Shown here one piece after another: positions 1 to 7,865 of a DNA stretch of 31,322 bases. Source of the DNA: Bacillota bacterium (GTDB taxonomy: Bacteria > Bacillota > Clostridia > Christensenellales > CAG-138); the NCBI GenBank assembly GCA_023409435.1, contig JAEYHP010000110.1, positions 1 to 31,322 of the forward strand. Direction: 5' to 3'. Position numbers and translations under genes: made by a program. The stretch's first letter is position 1, and each line of letters begins with the position of its first letter. Under the pieces are notes generated by a model. That model worked only from the letters and a program-made list of their open reading frames with translations. It had not been told where the DNA came from and did not search any database.

Positions 1-1
1 G

Positions 2-550
2 ATCGAGGGCAAGCCAGTGAGAATCAAAAGGCCGGTCCATGCGAAACGCGCGGGGATCGGCCTGGTGCCGGAGGACCGCAAGCTGCAGGGCCTGGTGCTG
101 CCGTTCTCCGTGCAATCCAATATTTCCATGGCCAGCCTGGAGCGGCTCTCCAAATTCGGGTTTGTGAACGCTTCCGTGGAAAAAGAAATCGCCGCGCGGC
201 ATATCGGCAACCTTTCCATCAAGACGCCGTCCCCGCAAACAAGGACCGTAAGCCTTTCGGGCGGGAACCAGCAGAAGTGCATCATCGGCCGCTGGCTGGA
301 AATCAATCCCCGCATCCTGATACTCGACGAACCGACGCGCGGCATCGACGTGGGTACGAAGTACGAAATCTATTTGCTCATTAAGAAGATTGCGGAGAAC
401 GGCGGTTCCGTCATCATGATTTCCTCCGAATTGCCCGAAGTGCTCAATATGAGCAACCGCGTGTTGACCATTTGCGACGGGCGGATCACGGGTGAATTCG
501 ATCCCGAACAGGTTTCGGCACAGACGATCATGGACGCCGCGATAGGCTGA
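2..550 (+). CDS. Sugar ABC transporter ATP-binding protein, C-terminal part (RbsA/MglA-like)
   Basis: This is the last 182 codons of an ATPase that powers sugar import; the 5' part lies outside the window and the frame is open to its edge. What remains is the second nucleotide-binding domain. It has the GLVPEDRKLQGLV segment typical of the RbsA/MglA/XylG family, an ABC signature LSGGNQQK, and a Walker B region ILILDEPTRGIDVG followed by an H-loop position that reads SSELPE, as is usual in this family. It ends 12 bases before the first permease and clearly belongs to one operon with the two permeases downstream. The substrate cannot be read from this fragment; a pentose, a hexose or autoinducer-2 are all possible. 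The binding protein is not in the window and is probably upstream. Confidence 0.93.
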   Translation: MEGKPVRIKRPVHAKRAGIGLVPEDRKLQGLVLPFSVQSNISMASLERLSKFGFVNASVEKEIAARHIGNLSIKTPSPQTRTVSLSGGNQQKCIIGRWLEINPRILILDEPTRGIDVGTKYEIYLLIKKIAENGGSVIMISSELPEVLNMSNRVLTICDGRITGEFDPEQVSAQTIMDAAIG

Positions 551-562
551 CGGAGGGAAAGT

Positions 563-1525
563 ATGACAAAGCAATTTCAGCTTAAAAGAGTCCTGACGGA
601 ATATCTGGTGCTTGTGGCCATCGTGCTGCTGGTACTGGTTACGGTCATTGTGGAGCCCAACTTCCTTACCGGCGCCAACCTGACCAACATTCTGCGTCAG
701 TTCGGCCCATTAAGCCTTGTTTCGCTGGGCATGACGCTCGTGATTATCGGCGGCTTTATCGATCTTTCGGTGGCCGGTATCATATCGCTCGTTGCGGTGG
801 TCACAGTATCGCTGATCGACCGGGTAGGGCAGGTCAACGCGCTGTTGATCGGCACGCTGCTGGGCGCGGCGCTGGGCGCTCTAAACAGCCTGGTGCTTTT
901 GACCTGCGGGGCCACCACCCAGGCGAAGGCGCTGTTCATCACCTTCGGCATGAGTTCGGTATACAGCGCCGTCGCGTTGATCTATACCGACGGTTCCACG
1001 CTGCATATGTCCTGGCTGACGTCGCCGCAAACCATATTCTCGGCCATAGGCTCGGGTACGTTGGGCATATTGTCAATATCGTTCCTCGTATTCCTGGTGT
1101 GCCTGGCGGTGCTCCATATATTCCAGACCAGGACATATGCGGGGAGATCCATCGGCTATACCGGCGGCAACATGGTGGCTGCGGATCTGAGCGGTATTCC
1201 CGTTAAGCGCAGCATTGTGCTCATCTACACGATCTCGGGGCTGATGGCGGCCATCGGTTCGGTGGTGCTGTTCTCCCGGGTCACTACGGCGGCGCCCATC
1301 ATTGGCAAAGGATACGAAACAAACGCCATACTTTCCGTGGTCGTGGGCGGCACTTCATTAAAGGGCGGCAAAGGCAGCGTGCTGCGCACCACGTTGGGCG
1401 TTATGCTTGTAACGCTGCTGTCCAACTGCATGAACCTTCTGGGCGTATCGCCCTATATGCAGGTCGTGCTCAAGGGCGCGATACTGGTGGCAGCCATTTG
1501 GCTGGACAACCGCAAGGAACTTTAG
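563..1525 (+). CDS. Sugar ABC transporter permease 1 (RbsC-like)
   Basis: A 320-residue, strongly hydrophobic protein of the BPD_transp_2 family. These form the membrane channel of ribose/galactose-type ABC importers. The family hallmark after the third membrane segment is visible (LGMTLVIIGGFIDLSVAG), as is the C-terminal segment VVVGGTSLKGGKGSV, which corresponds to the loop contacting the ATPase. About eight to ten membrane segments are expected from the hydrophobicity. The start ATG follows a GGAGG-type site (ACGGAGGGAAAGT) a few bases away. It lies 12 bases after the ATPase and 13 bases before the second permease, so all three are co-transcribed. The two permeases differ clearly in sequence, which suggests a heterodimeric channel, as in LsrCD-type systems. 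The substrate is not determined. Confidence 0.93.
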   Translation: MTKQFQLKRVLTEYLVLVAIVLLVLVTVIVEPNFLTGANLTNILRQFGPLSLVSLGMTLVIIGGFIDLSVAGIISLVAVVTVSLIDRVGQVNALLIGTLLGAALGALNSLVLLTCGATTQAKALFITFGMSSVYSAVALIYTDGSTLHMSWLTSPQTIFSAIGSGTLGILSISFLVFLVCLAVLHIFQTRTYAGRSIGYTGGNMVAADLSGIPVKRSIVLIYTISGLMAAIGSVVLFSRVTTAAPIIGKGYETNAILSVVVGGTSLKGGKGSVLRTTLGVMLVTLLSNCMNLLGVSPYMQVVLKGAILVAAIWLDNRKEL

Positions 1526-1538
1526 AGAGGTGAACGGT

Positions 1539-2513
1539 ATGAATAGTAACGCAAAAGTTTTCGGTAAGCGGGTATTTCAGACCCTCACCAAGCAGAAGGC
1601 GATCCTTGCGATCCTCGTGATGCTCGTCGTCATGCTGTTTTTTGATACCAAATTCTATACGGCCTACAATTTCCTCAACATGCTCAGGGACGCTTCCATC
1701 AATGTCATCATCGCTTTCGGCGTGACATTGGCGGTCATCTGCGGCGGCTGCGATCTTTCGGTCGGCAGCGTGATGTGCCTTTCGGGCATATTGGCGGTAC
1801 AGATGATGAACGCGGGTACGAATATGTGGCTGGCCATTGTGCTTGCCATAGGCTCCGGCGCTGTGGTCGGCTTTGTAAACGGCTTTCTGGTGGTGCAGCA
1901 GAGGACGGAGCCCTTCATTATTACATTGGGCATGGGGATGCTATTAAAGGGCGTGACCCAGCAGATGACCGACGCGCACCCGATTTCCAGTAAGAATCCG
2001 CTGTTTATGAAGATATCCAATGGCAAACTGATCGCCGATATCCCGAACCTCGCCATCATCATGCTCATACTCGGCGTGCTGGTATATTTGCTGCTGCGCT
2101 TTACCAGCTACGGCAGGAACTGCTACGCCATCGGCGGCGATTACGAGGTGGCAAAGTATTCGGGCATCAACGTCGTGCGCACCAAGTGGATCGCGTTCAT
2201 ACTCAGCGGCGTCGCGGCGGCGATTGCGGGGGTGCTGCTTTCCTCCAAGCTCAATACCGGCTCGTCGATCTATGGCGATGAGACCGCGCTGATCGTCAAC
2301 TGCGGCGTGGTCATCGGCGGCACGTCCTTCGCGGGCGGCGTCGGCGGCGTCGTGCAGAGCTTTGTGGGCTTGATGGTGCTCCAGCTCCTAACCAACTGCA
2401 TGAACATGCTGGGCATCGCGCCATACCTGCAGCAGGTGTGCCAGGGCATCGTAATCGTTGCGATCATCTGGCTGGATTGCTACGGCATCAAACGCAAAAG
2501 AGAAACCGTGTAA
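1539..2513 (+). CDS. Sugar ABC transporter permease 2 (RbsC-like)
   Basis: A 324-residue permease of the same BPD_transp_2 family, the second channel subunit of this importer. It shows the matching hallmark AFGVTLAVICGGCDLSVGSV and the ATPase-contact loop VVIGGTSFAGGVGG. A GTG at 1530 is also in frame, but the GAGG ribosome binding site covers 1527-1530 and sits 8 bases before the ATG at 1539, so I prefer the ATG. It ends in a charged tail (KRKRE). The gene is the last of its operon and is followed within 15 bases by a strong terminator. Its relation to permease 1 (same fold, similar motifs, different detail) points to an old duplication with specialisation of the two subunits. Confidence 0.93.
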   Translation: MNSNAKVFGKRVFQTLTKQKAILAILVMLVVMLFFDTKFYTAYNFLNMLRDASINVIIAFGVTLAVICGGCDLSVGSVMCLSGILAVQMMNAGTNMWLAIVLAIGSGAVVGFVNGFLVVQQRTEPFIITLGMGMLLKGVTQQMTDAHPISSKNPLFMKISNGKLIADIPNLAIIMLILGVLVYLLLRFTSYGRNCYAIGGDYEVAKYSGINVVRTKWIAFILSGVAAAIAGVLLSSKLNTGSSIYGDETALIVNCGVVIGGTSFAGGVGGVVQSFVGLMVLQLLTNCMNMLGIAPYLQQVCQGIVIVAIIWLDCYGIKRKRETV

Positions 2514-2526
2514 TTTCGCGCAGGGT

Positions 2527-2564
2527 AAAAAGCGGAACGTCGCCAACAGCGCGTTCCGCTTTTT
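2527..2564 (+). terminator. Rho-independent terminator of the sugar ABC operon
   Basis: A 13-bp stem reads AAAAAGCGGAACG (2527-2539) against CGTTCCGCTTTTT (2552-2564), with a 12-base loop and a T-run built into the 3' arm. It begins 13 bases after the stop codon of permease 2. Because both ends are A/T runs it could work in both directions, but no minus-strand gene ends here. Confidence 0.9.
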
Positions 2565-2784
2565 CAACCCACGATAGAACAAATAATCGGAAGCTGCTAT
2601 GGAACGGCTACCGTGATATACTATGCACAGCCATACTGTGCAGGGGAGGTCATCGGCTGAGGATGATAATTTTTAGAGAAGAGGCCCCTTCTCGGTAGCA
2701 ATTGAGAAATTCTGTGTTAATTATTGTGCGGCAGGTAGTTAAAATATAGTTGTCGGATATTGCCAAGAGGCGGGGAGGAGAATT

Positions 2785-3399
2785 GTGCTGAAAAAACTTG
2801 ACAGAGAATTCTATAACAGGGACTCAATCTTAGTTGCCAAAGAGCTTCTGGGAAAGGTACTTGTACACGAAATAGGCGGGCAAATCATTTCGGCTAAGAT
2901 TGTCGAAGCGGAAGCGTATATGGGCTTTGGAGATAAGGCCGCGCATTCCTATGGCGGCAGAAGGACATCCAGAGTGGAGGTTATGTACGGGGACCCCGGA
3001 TTTTCCTATGTATTTATGATCTACGGCATGCACTGCTGTTTCAACATAGTAACGAATGAAAAAGAGAAGCCGCAAGCGGTCTTAATAAGGGCAGCTGAGC
3101 CGTTGGAAGGAACTGAATGGATGGCGCAAAGGAGATTCGGAAAGTCATACGAAGAGTTGACAAAAAGCCAGCGCAGATGTATCACCAACGGGCCGGGAAA
3201 ACTATGTTGTGCATTATCAGTAGACAGAAGCTTCAACGGTATGGATTTGTGTGGCAATGAAATATATGTTGAGGAAGGCAAAGGTGAGAACTTCAGTATA
3301 GTAACGGCAAAACGCATAGGGGTTGACTATGCCGAAGAGGCAAAGGACTACCCATGGAGATTTTATATAGCAGGTAATGGATATGTATCTGTAAAGTAA
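2785..3399 (+). CDS. mpg: DNA-3-methyladenine glycosylase (AAG/MPG family)
   Basis: This 204-residue protein is a monofunctional base-excision repair enzyme that removes alkylated or deaminated purines (3-methyladenine, hypoxanthine) from DNA. It matches the human AAG fold throughout: FYNRDSILVAKELLGKVLVH at the N-terminus, then the catalytic block EAEAYMG, where Glu43 and Tyr45 correspond to human Glu125 and Tyr127. His54 in KAAHSYGGRR corresponds to His136, followed by the intercalation loop YVFMIYGMHCCFNIV and a C-terminal NGPGKLC motif. The length is normal for bacterial members. The start is GTG with a near-perfect GGGGAGGAG site 4 bases upstream. It appears to be a single-gene unit: the operon before it ends in a terminator, and no clear consensus promoter stands out in 2565-2784. 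Confidence 0.95.
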   Translation: MLKKLDREFYNRDSILVAKELLGKVLVHEIGGQIISAKIVEAEAYMGFGDKAAHSYGGRRTSRVEVMYGDPGFSYVFMIYGMHCCFNIVTNEKEKPQAVLIRAAEPLEGTEWMAQRRFGKSYEELTKSQRRCITNGPGKLCCALSVDRSFNGMDLCGNEIYVEEGKGENFSIVTAKRIGVDYAEEAKDYPWRFYIAGNGYVSVK

Positions 3400-3656
3400 C
3401 TTGCTATATTCCGATGAATGGGGGACATTGCCGCCAAGGGCTACCAGATCCAAGCGGCATCTCGCGTAGCTTCACGCCGGGACCAGTATTCTGAACGATA
3501 CGTTCAGAGGCAATGAAAAGTACGGCGATAGTCGCCTGCACTTTGCCCTACGCTACTGCTGCACGTGGGATACCATATCAGTGATTAACGTAATGGGTTG
3601 ATGCTCGACGTACAGTCTGAGTGGTAAAGAGCAGTGAAGTGTGAGGATAACTATAA
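3400..3656. other. Gene-poor region with possible coding debris
   Basis: No intact gene is visible here. Short open stretches on the plus strand have a coding-like composition, for example a 32-codon run from ATG 3419 to TGA 3517, and a run ending at the TGA around 3600 that contains NDTFRGNEKYGD. They lack ribosome binding sites and change frame. Together with the pseudogene directly downstream, the stretch looks like decayed sequence rather than a regulatory region. I cannot name the source genes. Confidence 0.35.
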
Positions 3657-3837
3657 TCGCTCTTCGCGGAAGCGTTTGCGAAGGAAGCGTCTATGCACTT
3701 ATGTGTGTGCTTGATCTTGGCAACACTGACTTCGCCTTTACCTACGTAAGCGGGTTCCGCGACGGGTGAAACGTATGGCGACACTGATTGCACGCCGTCC
3801 GTGAGGCCGCATCCGGCGCTAGCTTGGGCTGCGGTGG
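3657..3837 (+). pseudogene. Decayed partial copy of the PiT phosphate permease gene (5' end)
   Basis: By eye this segment aligns with 4038-4215, the leader and first ~45 codons of the intact PiT gene 380 bases downstream, at roughly three-quarters identity. Matching blocks include CTTTACCTACGTAA, CGGGTTCCGCGACGG (intact copy CGGGTTCCACGACGG), CTGATTGCA and ATCCGGCGCT. The copy has a one-base deletion before the CTTTACC block, a TGA in place of the TGC codon following GGC, and further small indels near 3778-3800, so it cannot be translated. It stops abruptly after the segment matching the codons for ALACAAV. This is a truncated tandem duplication or the relic of a recombination event. Confidence 0.8.
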
Positions 3838-3971
3838 ACCCAGGACGTCGATAAGAGGGTTAAAAAGGTTTACATATAGGCGGTTGAACATCATAATAGG
3901 GTACAACCTCAGATAAAATAAAATGTAGACGGTATTCCTTACCGCATTGCGTTTGACTTAATAAGTTGCCA

Positions 3972-4000
3972 TTGACTATTTATATACTTTATGACATAAT
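3972..4000 (+). promoter_or_regulatory. Promoter of the PiT/DUF47 operon
   Basis: TTGACT at 3972-3977 and CATAAT at 3995-4000 are separated by 17 bases, a good sigma-A-type promoter. Predicted transcription starts near 4007. This leaves only about 15 bases before the ATG at 4022, which has no ribosome binding site, but about 75 bases before the ATG at 4082. Confidence 0.6.
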
Positions 4001-4081
4001 ACTTTTACCTTATAGAATTCTATGGGGTTTTATTTATACTCTTTACGGAAACGTTTGCGGAATGGAGTGATTCATGTACTT

Positions 4082-5095
4082 ATGGATGTCTCGTTCTGGA
4101 TCTTGGTAGCACTGACTTTCGTCTTTACCTACGTAAACGGGTTCCACGACGGCTGCAACGTGGTAGCAACGCTGATTGCAAGCCGTGCTATGAAGCCGTA
4201 TCCGGCGCTTGCTTGTGCCGCGGTGGTGGAGTTTCTTTCTCCCTTTTCCATTTTGATCATAGGATCCAGCGTATCGGAAACCATTAAAAAGCTGGTGGAG
4301 GAAAGCTACTACACCGACCCTCACGCTAAGAGCGTAGCATTGGCTTTTATCTCGGCGGCCATTCTGGCGGCTATTCTCTGGAACCTCACCACGTGGCTAT
4401 ATGCAATTCCCGCTTCTTCTTCTCACGCCTTGATCGGCGGTGTGGTAGGCGCAGGTCTCGCAGCTTTCAGCAGCCAAGCCATCTCCTGGAATTACTTCTT
4501 GGCAAAGATCGTGCTGATGATCTTTTTAACACCAGTCGTCAGTTTTCTAATCGGTTTTTGCATTCTAAAGCTGCTGCTGTTTCTGACCCAGCGCGCCGGT
4601 AAGAGTGTTAACAAGTTTTTCACATACGCCCAGTGGCTGAACATGACCTTTCTGGCATTCAACCACTCTCTCAACGATTCTCAAAAATCCATAGGCATTG
4701 TGATGATTCTGATCGGTATTTACGGCGGTGCAACGAATGTCATTCCACTGTGGACGATTGCCTGTGCGGCGGTAAGCCTGGCCTGCGGTATCGCTTTCGG
4801 TGGATTCAAGATTATCAAAACCGTAGGCGCCGGTATTTATAAGGTACGGTGCATCCATTCCTTCGCCTCTCAATTGACGGCAGGCACGGTCATTTTGACC
4901 TCTTCCTTGCTGGGTGCGCCGGTGTCATCCAGCCAGATTGTGTCATCTTCCATTATGGGCGTGGGAGCGGCGGAGCGATATAAGGGAGTAAAGTGGAACG
5001 TTGCCGGGCGAATCTTAGTTTCCTGGTTTATTACAATTCCCATCGCCGGTTTACTGGCCGCCATTTTGTTCTTTGTATTCTCTCTTATTTTCTGA
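4082..5095 (+). CDS. pit: PiT-family inorganic phosphate permease
   Basis: This 337-residue membrane protein belongs to the PiT (PF01384) family, which couples phosphate uptake to a cation gradient. The N-terminal signature TYVNGFHDGCNVVATLIASR and the repeated C-terminal half signature (LLGAPVSSSQIVSSSIMGVG) are both present, with about ten hydrophobic segments. An in-frame ATG at 4022 would add 20 residues (MGFYLYSLRKRLR...). I chose 4082 because family members begin close to this first membrane segment, GGAG lies at 4064-4067, and the promoter leaves almost no leader for 4022; the spacing of 14 bases is long, so the start is uncertain. It is followed 16 bases later by its usual partner, a DUF47 protein. 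A decayed copy of its 5' end lies upstream. Confidence 0.93.
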   Translation: MDVSFWILVALTFVFTYVNGFHDGCNVVATLIASRAMKPYPALACAAVVEFLSPFSILIIGSSVSETIKKLVEESYYTDPHAKSVALAFISAAILAAILWNLTTWLYAIPASSSHALIGGVVGAGLAAFSSQAISWNYFLAKIVLMIFLTPVVSFLIGFCILKLLLFLTQRAGKSVNKFFTYAQWLNMTFLAFNHSLNDSQKSIGIVMILIGIYGGATNVIPLWTIACAAVSLACGIAFGGFKIIKTVGAGIYKVRCIHSFASQLTAGTVILTSSLLGAPVSSSQIVSSSIMGVGAAERYKGVKWNVAGRILVSWFITIPIAGLLAAILFFVFSLIF

Positions 5096-5111
5096 TCGAA
5101 AGGAGCATCCC

Positions 5112-5714
5112 ATGATGTTTAAACGTAAGGAAAGACTCGATTTTTATGGTATTCTGACCCAGCAGGTACAGACAATTCGCGATACGGTAAGTGCGCTTTG
5201 CGAGTTTTGCGAAAATCCTACCCAGGAAAATGGTGATTTCGTGAAAGCCAAAGAAAGGGAAGCCGATCAGATCCGCTATCAACTGGTGGAAGATATCAAC
5301 CATACGTTTATCACCCCCATTGACCGGGAGGACCTGTTCCGCCTCTCCACCTCCATCGACGATCTGGCGGACTATGCCTGGACCACGGTGAAGGACCTTC
5401 GCATCTACGATATATCGCCAGATAAAAATCTGCTGTCTATGGCGAAAATTTTGTTGCAGATGGCCGACGGCCTGCTGGTATGTGTTGAAAACCTGGAGAA
5501 AAATCACGCCTTGGTTGCCGCGGAGGCCACTAAAGTCAAAAAGCTGGAAAACGTTCTGAACGTCCGATATCACGAATCCATCGCAGAGCTGTTTACTTCC
5601 GATGACTTGAAGAAAATTCTGAAATACCGCGAAATATACAGCCACATGAATCACGCCTCCGATAAAGGCGATGTCAGCGCGGACCTTCTCCATGCCATCA
5701 TTGTCAAGCTTTGA
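5112..5714 (+). CDS. DUF47 family protein (PhoU-like partner of PiT)
   Basis: A 200-residue, mostly helical and charged protein of the DUF47/PhoU_div family (TIGR00153-like). Members are regularly encoded beside PiT permeases and are thought to regulate them in the way PhoU regulates Pst. Recognisable blocks are KERLDFYGILTQQ at the start, KEREADQIRYQLVEDINHTFITPIDREDLFRLSTSIDDLADY near residues 50-90, and the C-terminal helix ending in DLLHAIIVKL. The ATG at 5112 follows AAAGGAG by 7 bases; an in-frame ATG further upstream lies inside the PiT gene. After the stop, the frame stays open for another 25 codons with coding-like composition (see findings). Confidence 0.93.
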   Translation: MMFKRKERLDFYGILTQQVQTIRDTVSALCEFCENPTQENGDFVKAKEREADQIRYQLVEDINHTFITPIDREDLFRLSTSIDDLADYAWTTVKDLRIYDISPDKNLLSMAKILLQMADGLLVCVENLEKNHALVAAEATKVKKLENVLNVRYHESIAELFTSDDLKKILKYREIYSHMNHASDKGDVSADLLHAIIVKL

Positions 5715-5811
5715 GGCAATCCCTACGGTGAGGGGTATGAAATTGAGCAGGTGTCGGACGTCTATCGTGCGGCCGGTTTAAAGGCAGGAGGGTAGGCATA
5801 CCTTTCGTTAA

Positions 5812-5841
5812 GGTACCACTGGGCATTGGTGGTACTTTTTT
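5812..5841 (+). terminator. Rho-independent terminator of the PiT/DUF47 operon
   Basis: The arms GGTACCAC (5812-5819) and GTGGTACT (5829-5836) form a short stem with a 9-base loop and are followed by a run of six T (5836-5841). It lies about 100 bases after the DUF47 stop codon. Confidence 0.8.
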
Positions 5842-5871
5842 GACCACTCAAGGCACGTTAAGATGACAGTA

Positions 5872-5900
5872 TTGATATCATGGCATGGAAGCGCCATAAA
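5872..5900 (+). promoter_or_regulatory. Candidate promoter of the PTS EIIC gene
   Basis: TTGATA at 5872-5877 and CATAAA at 5895-5900 with a 17-base spacer lie between the preceding terminator and the EIIC gene, leaving a leader of about 80 bases. The -10 box is imperfect, so this is a moderate call. Confidence 0.4.
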
Positions 5901-5983
5901 ACGGGCACTTTTAGTATGCTATGGCTATTGGACAAAGTCGGGTGTATGATTAACAATATTCTCTAAATGAAGAGGAGCTTAAT

Positions 5984-7066
5984 ATGAGCGGGAAAGTTGC
6001 ACAGAGCGGAAAATTTGCCGAGTTTCTGAAGAAGAAAGACATTGTGTTTTCGGTAAAAAGGTATGGCATAGACGCTTTGGGGGCTATGGCGCAGGGACTG
6101 TTTGCTTCTTTGCTGATCGGGACAATATTCGGCACATTAGGTGAGCAGCTCGGGTTGCAGTTATTTTTGGATATAGGATCGTTTGCAAAGGCGGCTACCG
6201 GCCCGGCTATGGCGGTTGCGATCGGGTACGCGCTCCATTGCCCTCCGCTTGTTCTGTTTTCTTTGGTTGCGGTCGGCGGGGCAGCGAATACGCTGGGCGG
6301 GGCGGGAGGTCCGCTTGCGGTGCTACTTGTGGCGATTGTTGCGGCGGAATGCGGGAAAGCCGTTTCCAAAGAGACCAAAGTAGATATTATCGTGACGCCT
6401 TGCGTTACCATCGCAATTGGCGTCTTAGTATCCATGTTATGCGCGCCTGCAATAGGCGCTGCGGCAAGCGCCGTTGGCAATTCGATCATGTGGGCGACGG
6501 AGCTTCAGCCGTTTTTCATGGGAGTATTGGTATCCGTTATCGTGGGCATTGCACTGACGCTTCCAATCAGCAGTGCGGCCATTTGTGCTGCGCTTGGCCT
6601 TACGGGGCTTGCGGGAGGCGCTGCAGTAGCCGGTTGCTGTGCGCAGATGGTAGGGTTTGCGGTGATGAGCTTCAAAGAAAACCGATGGGGTGGGTTATTG
6701 GCCCAAGGCCTTGGCACATCTATGCTGCAGATGGGGAATATCGTGAAAAATCCGCGCATATGGATTCCGCCGACATTGGCTTCAGCCATTACCGGCCCAA
6801 TCGCTACCATGGTCTTTAAGCTGCAAATGAACGGTCCCGCGGTGGCTTCCGGAATGGGCACATGCGGTTTGGTGGGGCAAATAGGCGTGTACACGGGATG
6901 GGTCAATGATATTGCTGCAGGCGCCAAAGCTTCGATTACGGCATTGGATTGGACAGGCTTACTGCTGATTTGCTTTATATTGCCCGCGGTGCTTACGGTT
7001 TTGATTGCGTTGCCGCTTCGTAAAATAGGGTGGATCAAAGAAAACGATTTGAAGCTGAGTCTATAA
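5984..7066 (+). CDS. PTS sugar transporter subunit IIC (PTS_EIIC_2 family)
   Basis: A 360-residue membrane protein rich in Gly and Ala, matching the PTS_EIIC_2 (PF13303) family. Visible features are the N-terminal KKKDIVFSVKRYGIDALGAMAQGLF, a series of about nine to ten hydrophobic segments, and the conserved stretch NIVKNPRIWIPPTLASAITGP followed by NGPAVASGMGTCGLVGQIG. Members are annotated as the membrane component of a phosphotransferase system, but many are stand-alone genes, and no EIIA or EIIB gene is nearby. The substrate is therefore unknown, and phosphotransfer has not been established for lone members. The start ATG follows GAAGAGGAGC at a normal distance. No clear terminator follows; a dyad TTCAGA-N7-TCTGAA lies at 7175-7193, before the next gene. 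Confidence 0.88.
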   Translation: MSGKVAQSGKFAEFLKKKDIVFSVKRYGIDALGAMAQGLFASLLIGTIFGTLGEQLGLQLFLDIGSFAKAATGPAMAVAIGYALHCPPLVLFSLVAVGGAANTLGGAGGPLAVLLVAIVAAECGKAVSKETKVDIIVTPCVTIAIGVLVSMLCAPAIGAAASAVGNSIMWATELQPFFMGVLVSVIVGIALTLPISSAAICAALGLTGLAGGAAVAGCCAQMVGFAVMSFKENRWGGLLAQGLGTSMLQMGNIVKNPRIWIPPTLASAITGPIATMVFKLQMNGPAVASGMGTCGLVGQIGVYTGWVNDIAAGAKASITALDWTGLLLICFILPAVLTVLIALPLRKIGWIKENDLKLSL

Positions 7067-7212
7067 ACTCAGCCGGTATGATTACCGGATTAAGGGTAAA
7101 TTATATGTATCGGGTTCAACGCGATAAATAGGGATATGGCGAACGAAAAAACGCCGCAAGCCGTTGCCCATAAATTCAGACAATTATTCTGAACAACGGA
7201 GGATATAAAAGT

Positions 7213-7773
7213 ATGAGCAATGTAGAGTTATCGCAGGAACAACATAAAGAATTGCTACGTACATTGAAAGCCCGTTTTGAGAAAAACAGGAACCGCCATA
7301 AAGATATTGAATGGGCAAACGTACAGGCAAAACTGGAAGCGGATGCTAAAAAACTATGGTCGCTCAATGAAATGGAAAGAACCGGCGGAGAACCGGATGT
7401 CGTTGGTCAGGATAAGGAGACGGGTGAGTATATTTTTTATGATTGTTCGGCGGAAACCCCGAAAGACCGCAGAAGTGTTTGTTACGACCGTGACGCGCTG
7501 GAGTCAAGGAAAGAACATAAGCCGGACAATAACGCGATTGATATGGCTGCGAGTATGGGCATTGAGCTTTTGACGGAAGAACAATACCGGGAGCTGCAGA
7601 AGCTTGGAAATTTCGATATGAAGACGTCGAGCTGGGTGAAAACCCCTGCGAATATCAGAAAACTCGGCGGGGCCATCTTCTGTGATCGGCGTTACGACAC
7701 CATCTTTGTATACCACAATGGGGCAGACTCCTACTATTCGGCCAGGGGTTTTCGGGGTTCGCTCAGGGCCTGA
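7213..7773 (+). CDS. DUF4256 domain-containing protein
   Basis: A soluble 186-residue protein of the DUF4256 family (PF14066), whose function is not known. Features seen are a charged helical N-terminus (QEQHKELLRTLKARFEKNRNRHKDIEWANVQAKLEA), the block ERTGGEPDVVGQDKETGEYIFYDCSAETPKDRRSVCYDR, then MAASMGIELLTEEQYRELQKLGNFDMKTSSWVKTP and a final segment GGAIFCDRRYDTIFVYHNGADSYYSARGFRG. The length covers the whole family domain. The start follows a strong CGGAGG site. It lies 146 bases after the EIIC gene and 92 bases before the methyltransferase; no terminator separates it from the latter, so the two may be co-transcribed. Confidence 0.9.
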   Translation: MSNVELSQEQHKELLRTLKARFEKNRNRHKDIEWANVQAKLEADAKKLWSLNEMERTGGEPDVVGQDKETGEYIFYDCSAETPKDRRSVCYDRDALESRKEHKPDNNAIDMAASMGIELLTEEQYRELQKLGNFDMKTSSWVKTPANIRKLGGAIFCDRRYDTIFVYHNGADSYYSARGFRGSLRA

Positions 7774-7865
7774 ATTTTGCACGGAAATTGTCCCTTCGGC
7801 AAGAGGCCTTAGGCATTCACTTTGATACAGGAACGTTGGACTTTCTGTCAAGTAGCGGAGGAATC

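Noticed and set aside
2580..2700. Coding-like frames and a GCACAG/CTGTGC dyad between the sugar ABC terminator and the glycosylase gene
   Set aside because: The frames are short, have no start signal, and the dyad has no promoter or gene closely linked to it; not enough to call a feature.
5085..5693. A 202-codon minus-strand open frame opposite the DUF47 gene
   Set aside because: It is the complement of a recognised gene with normal family sequence; no independent start signal is seen.
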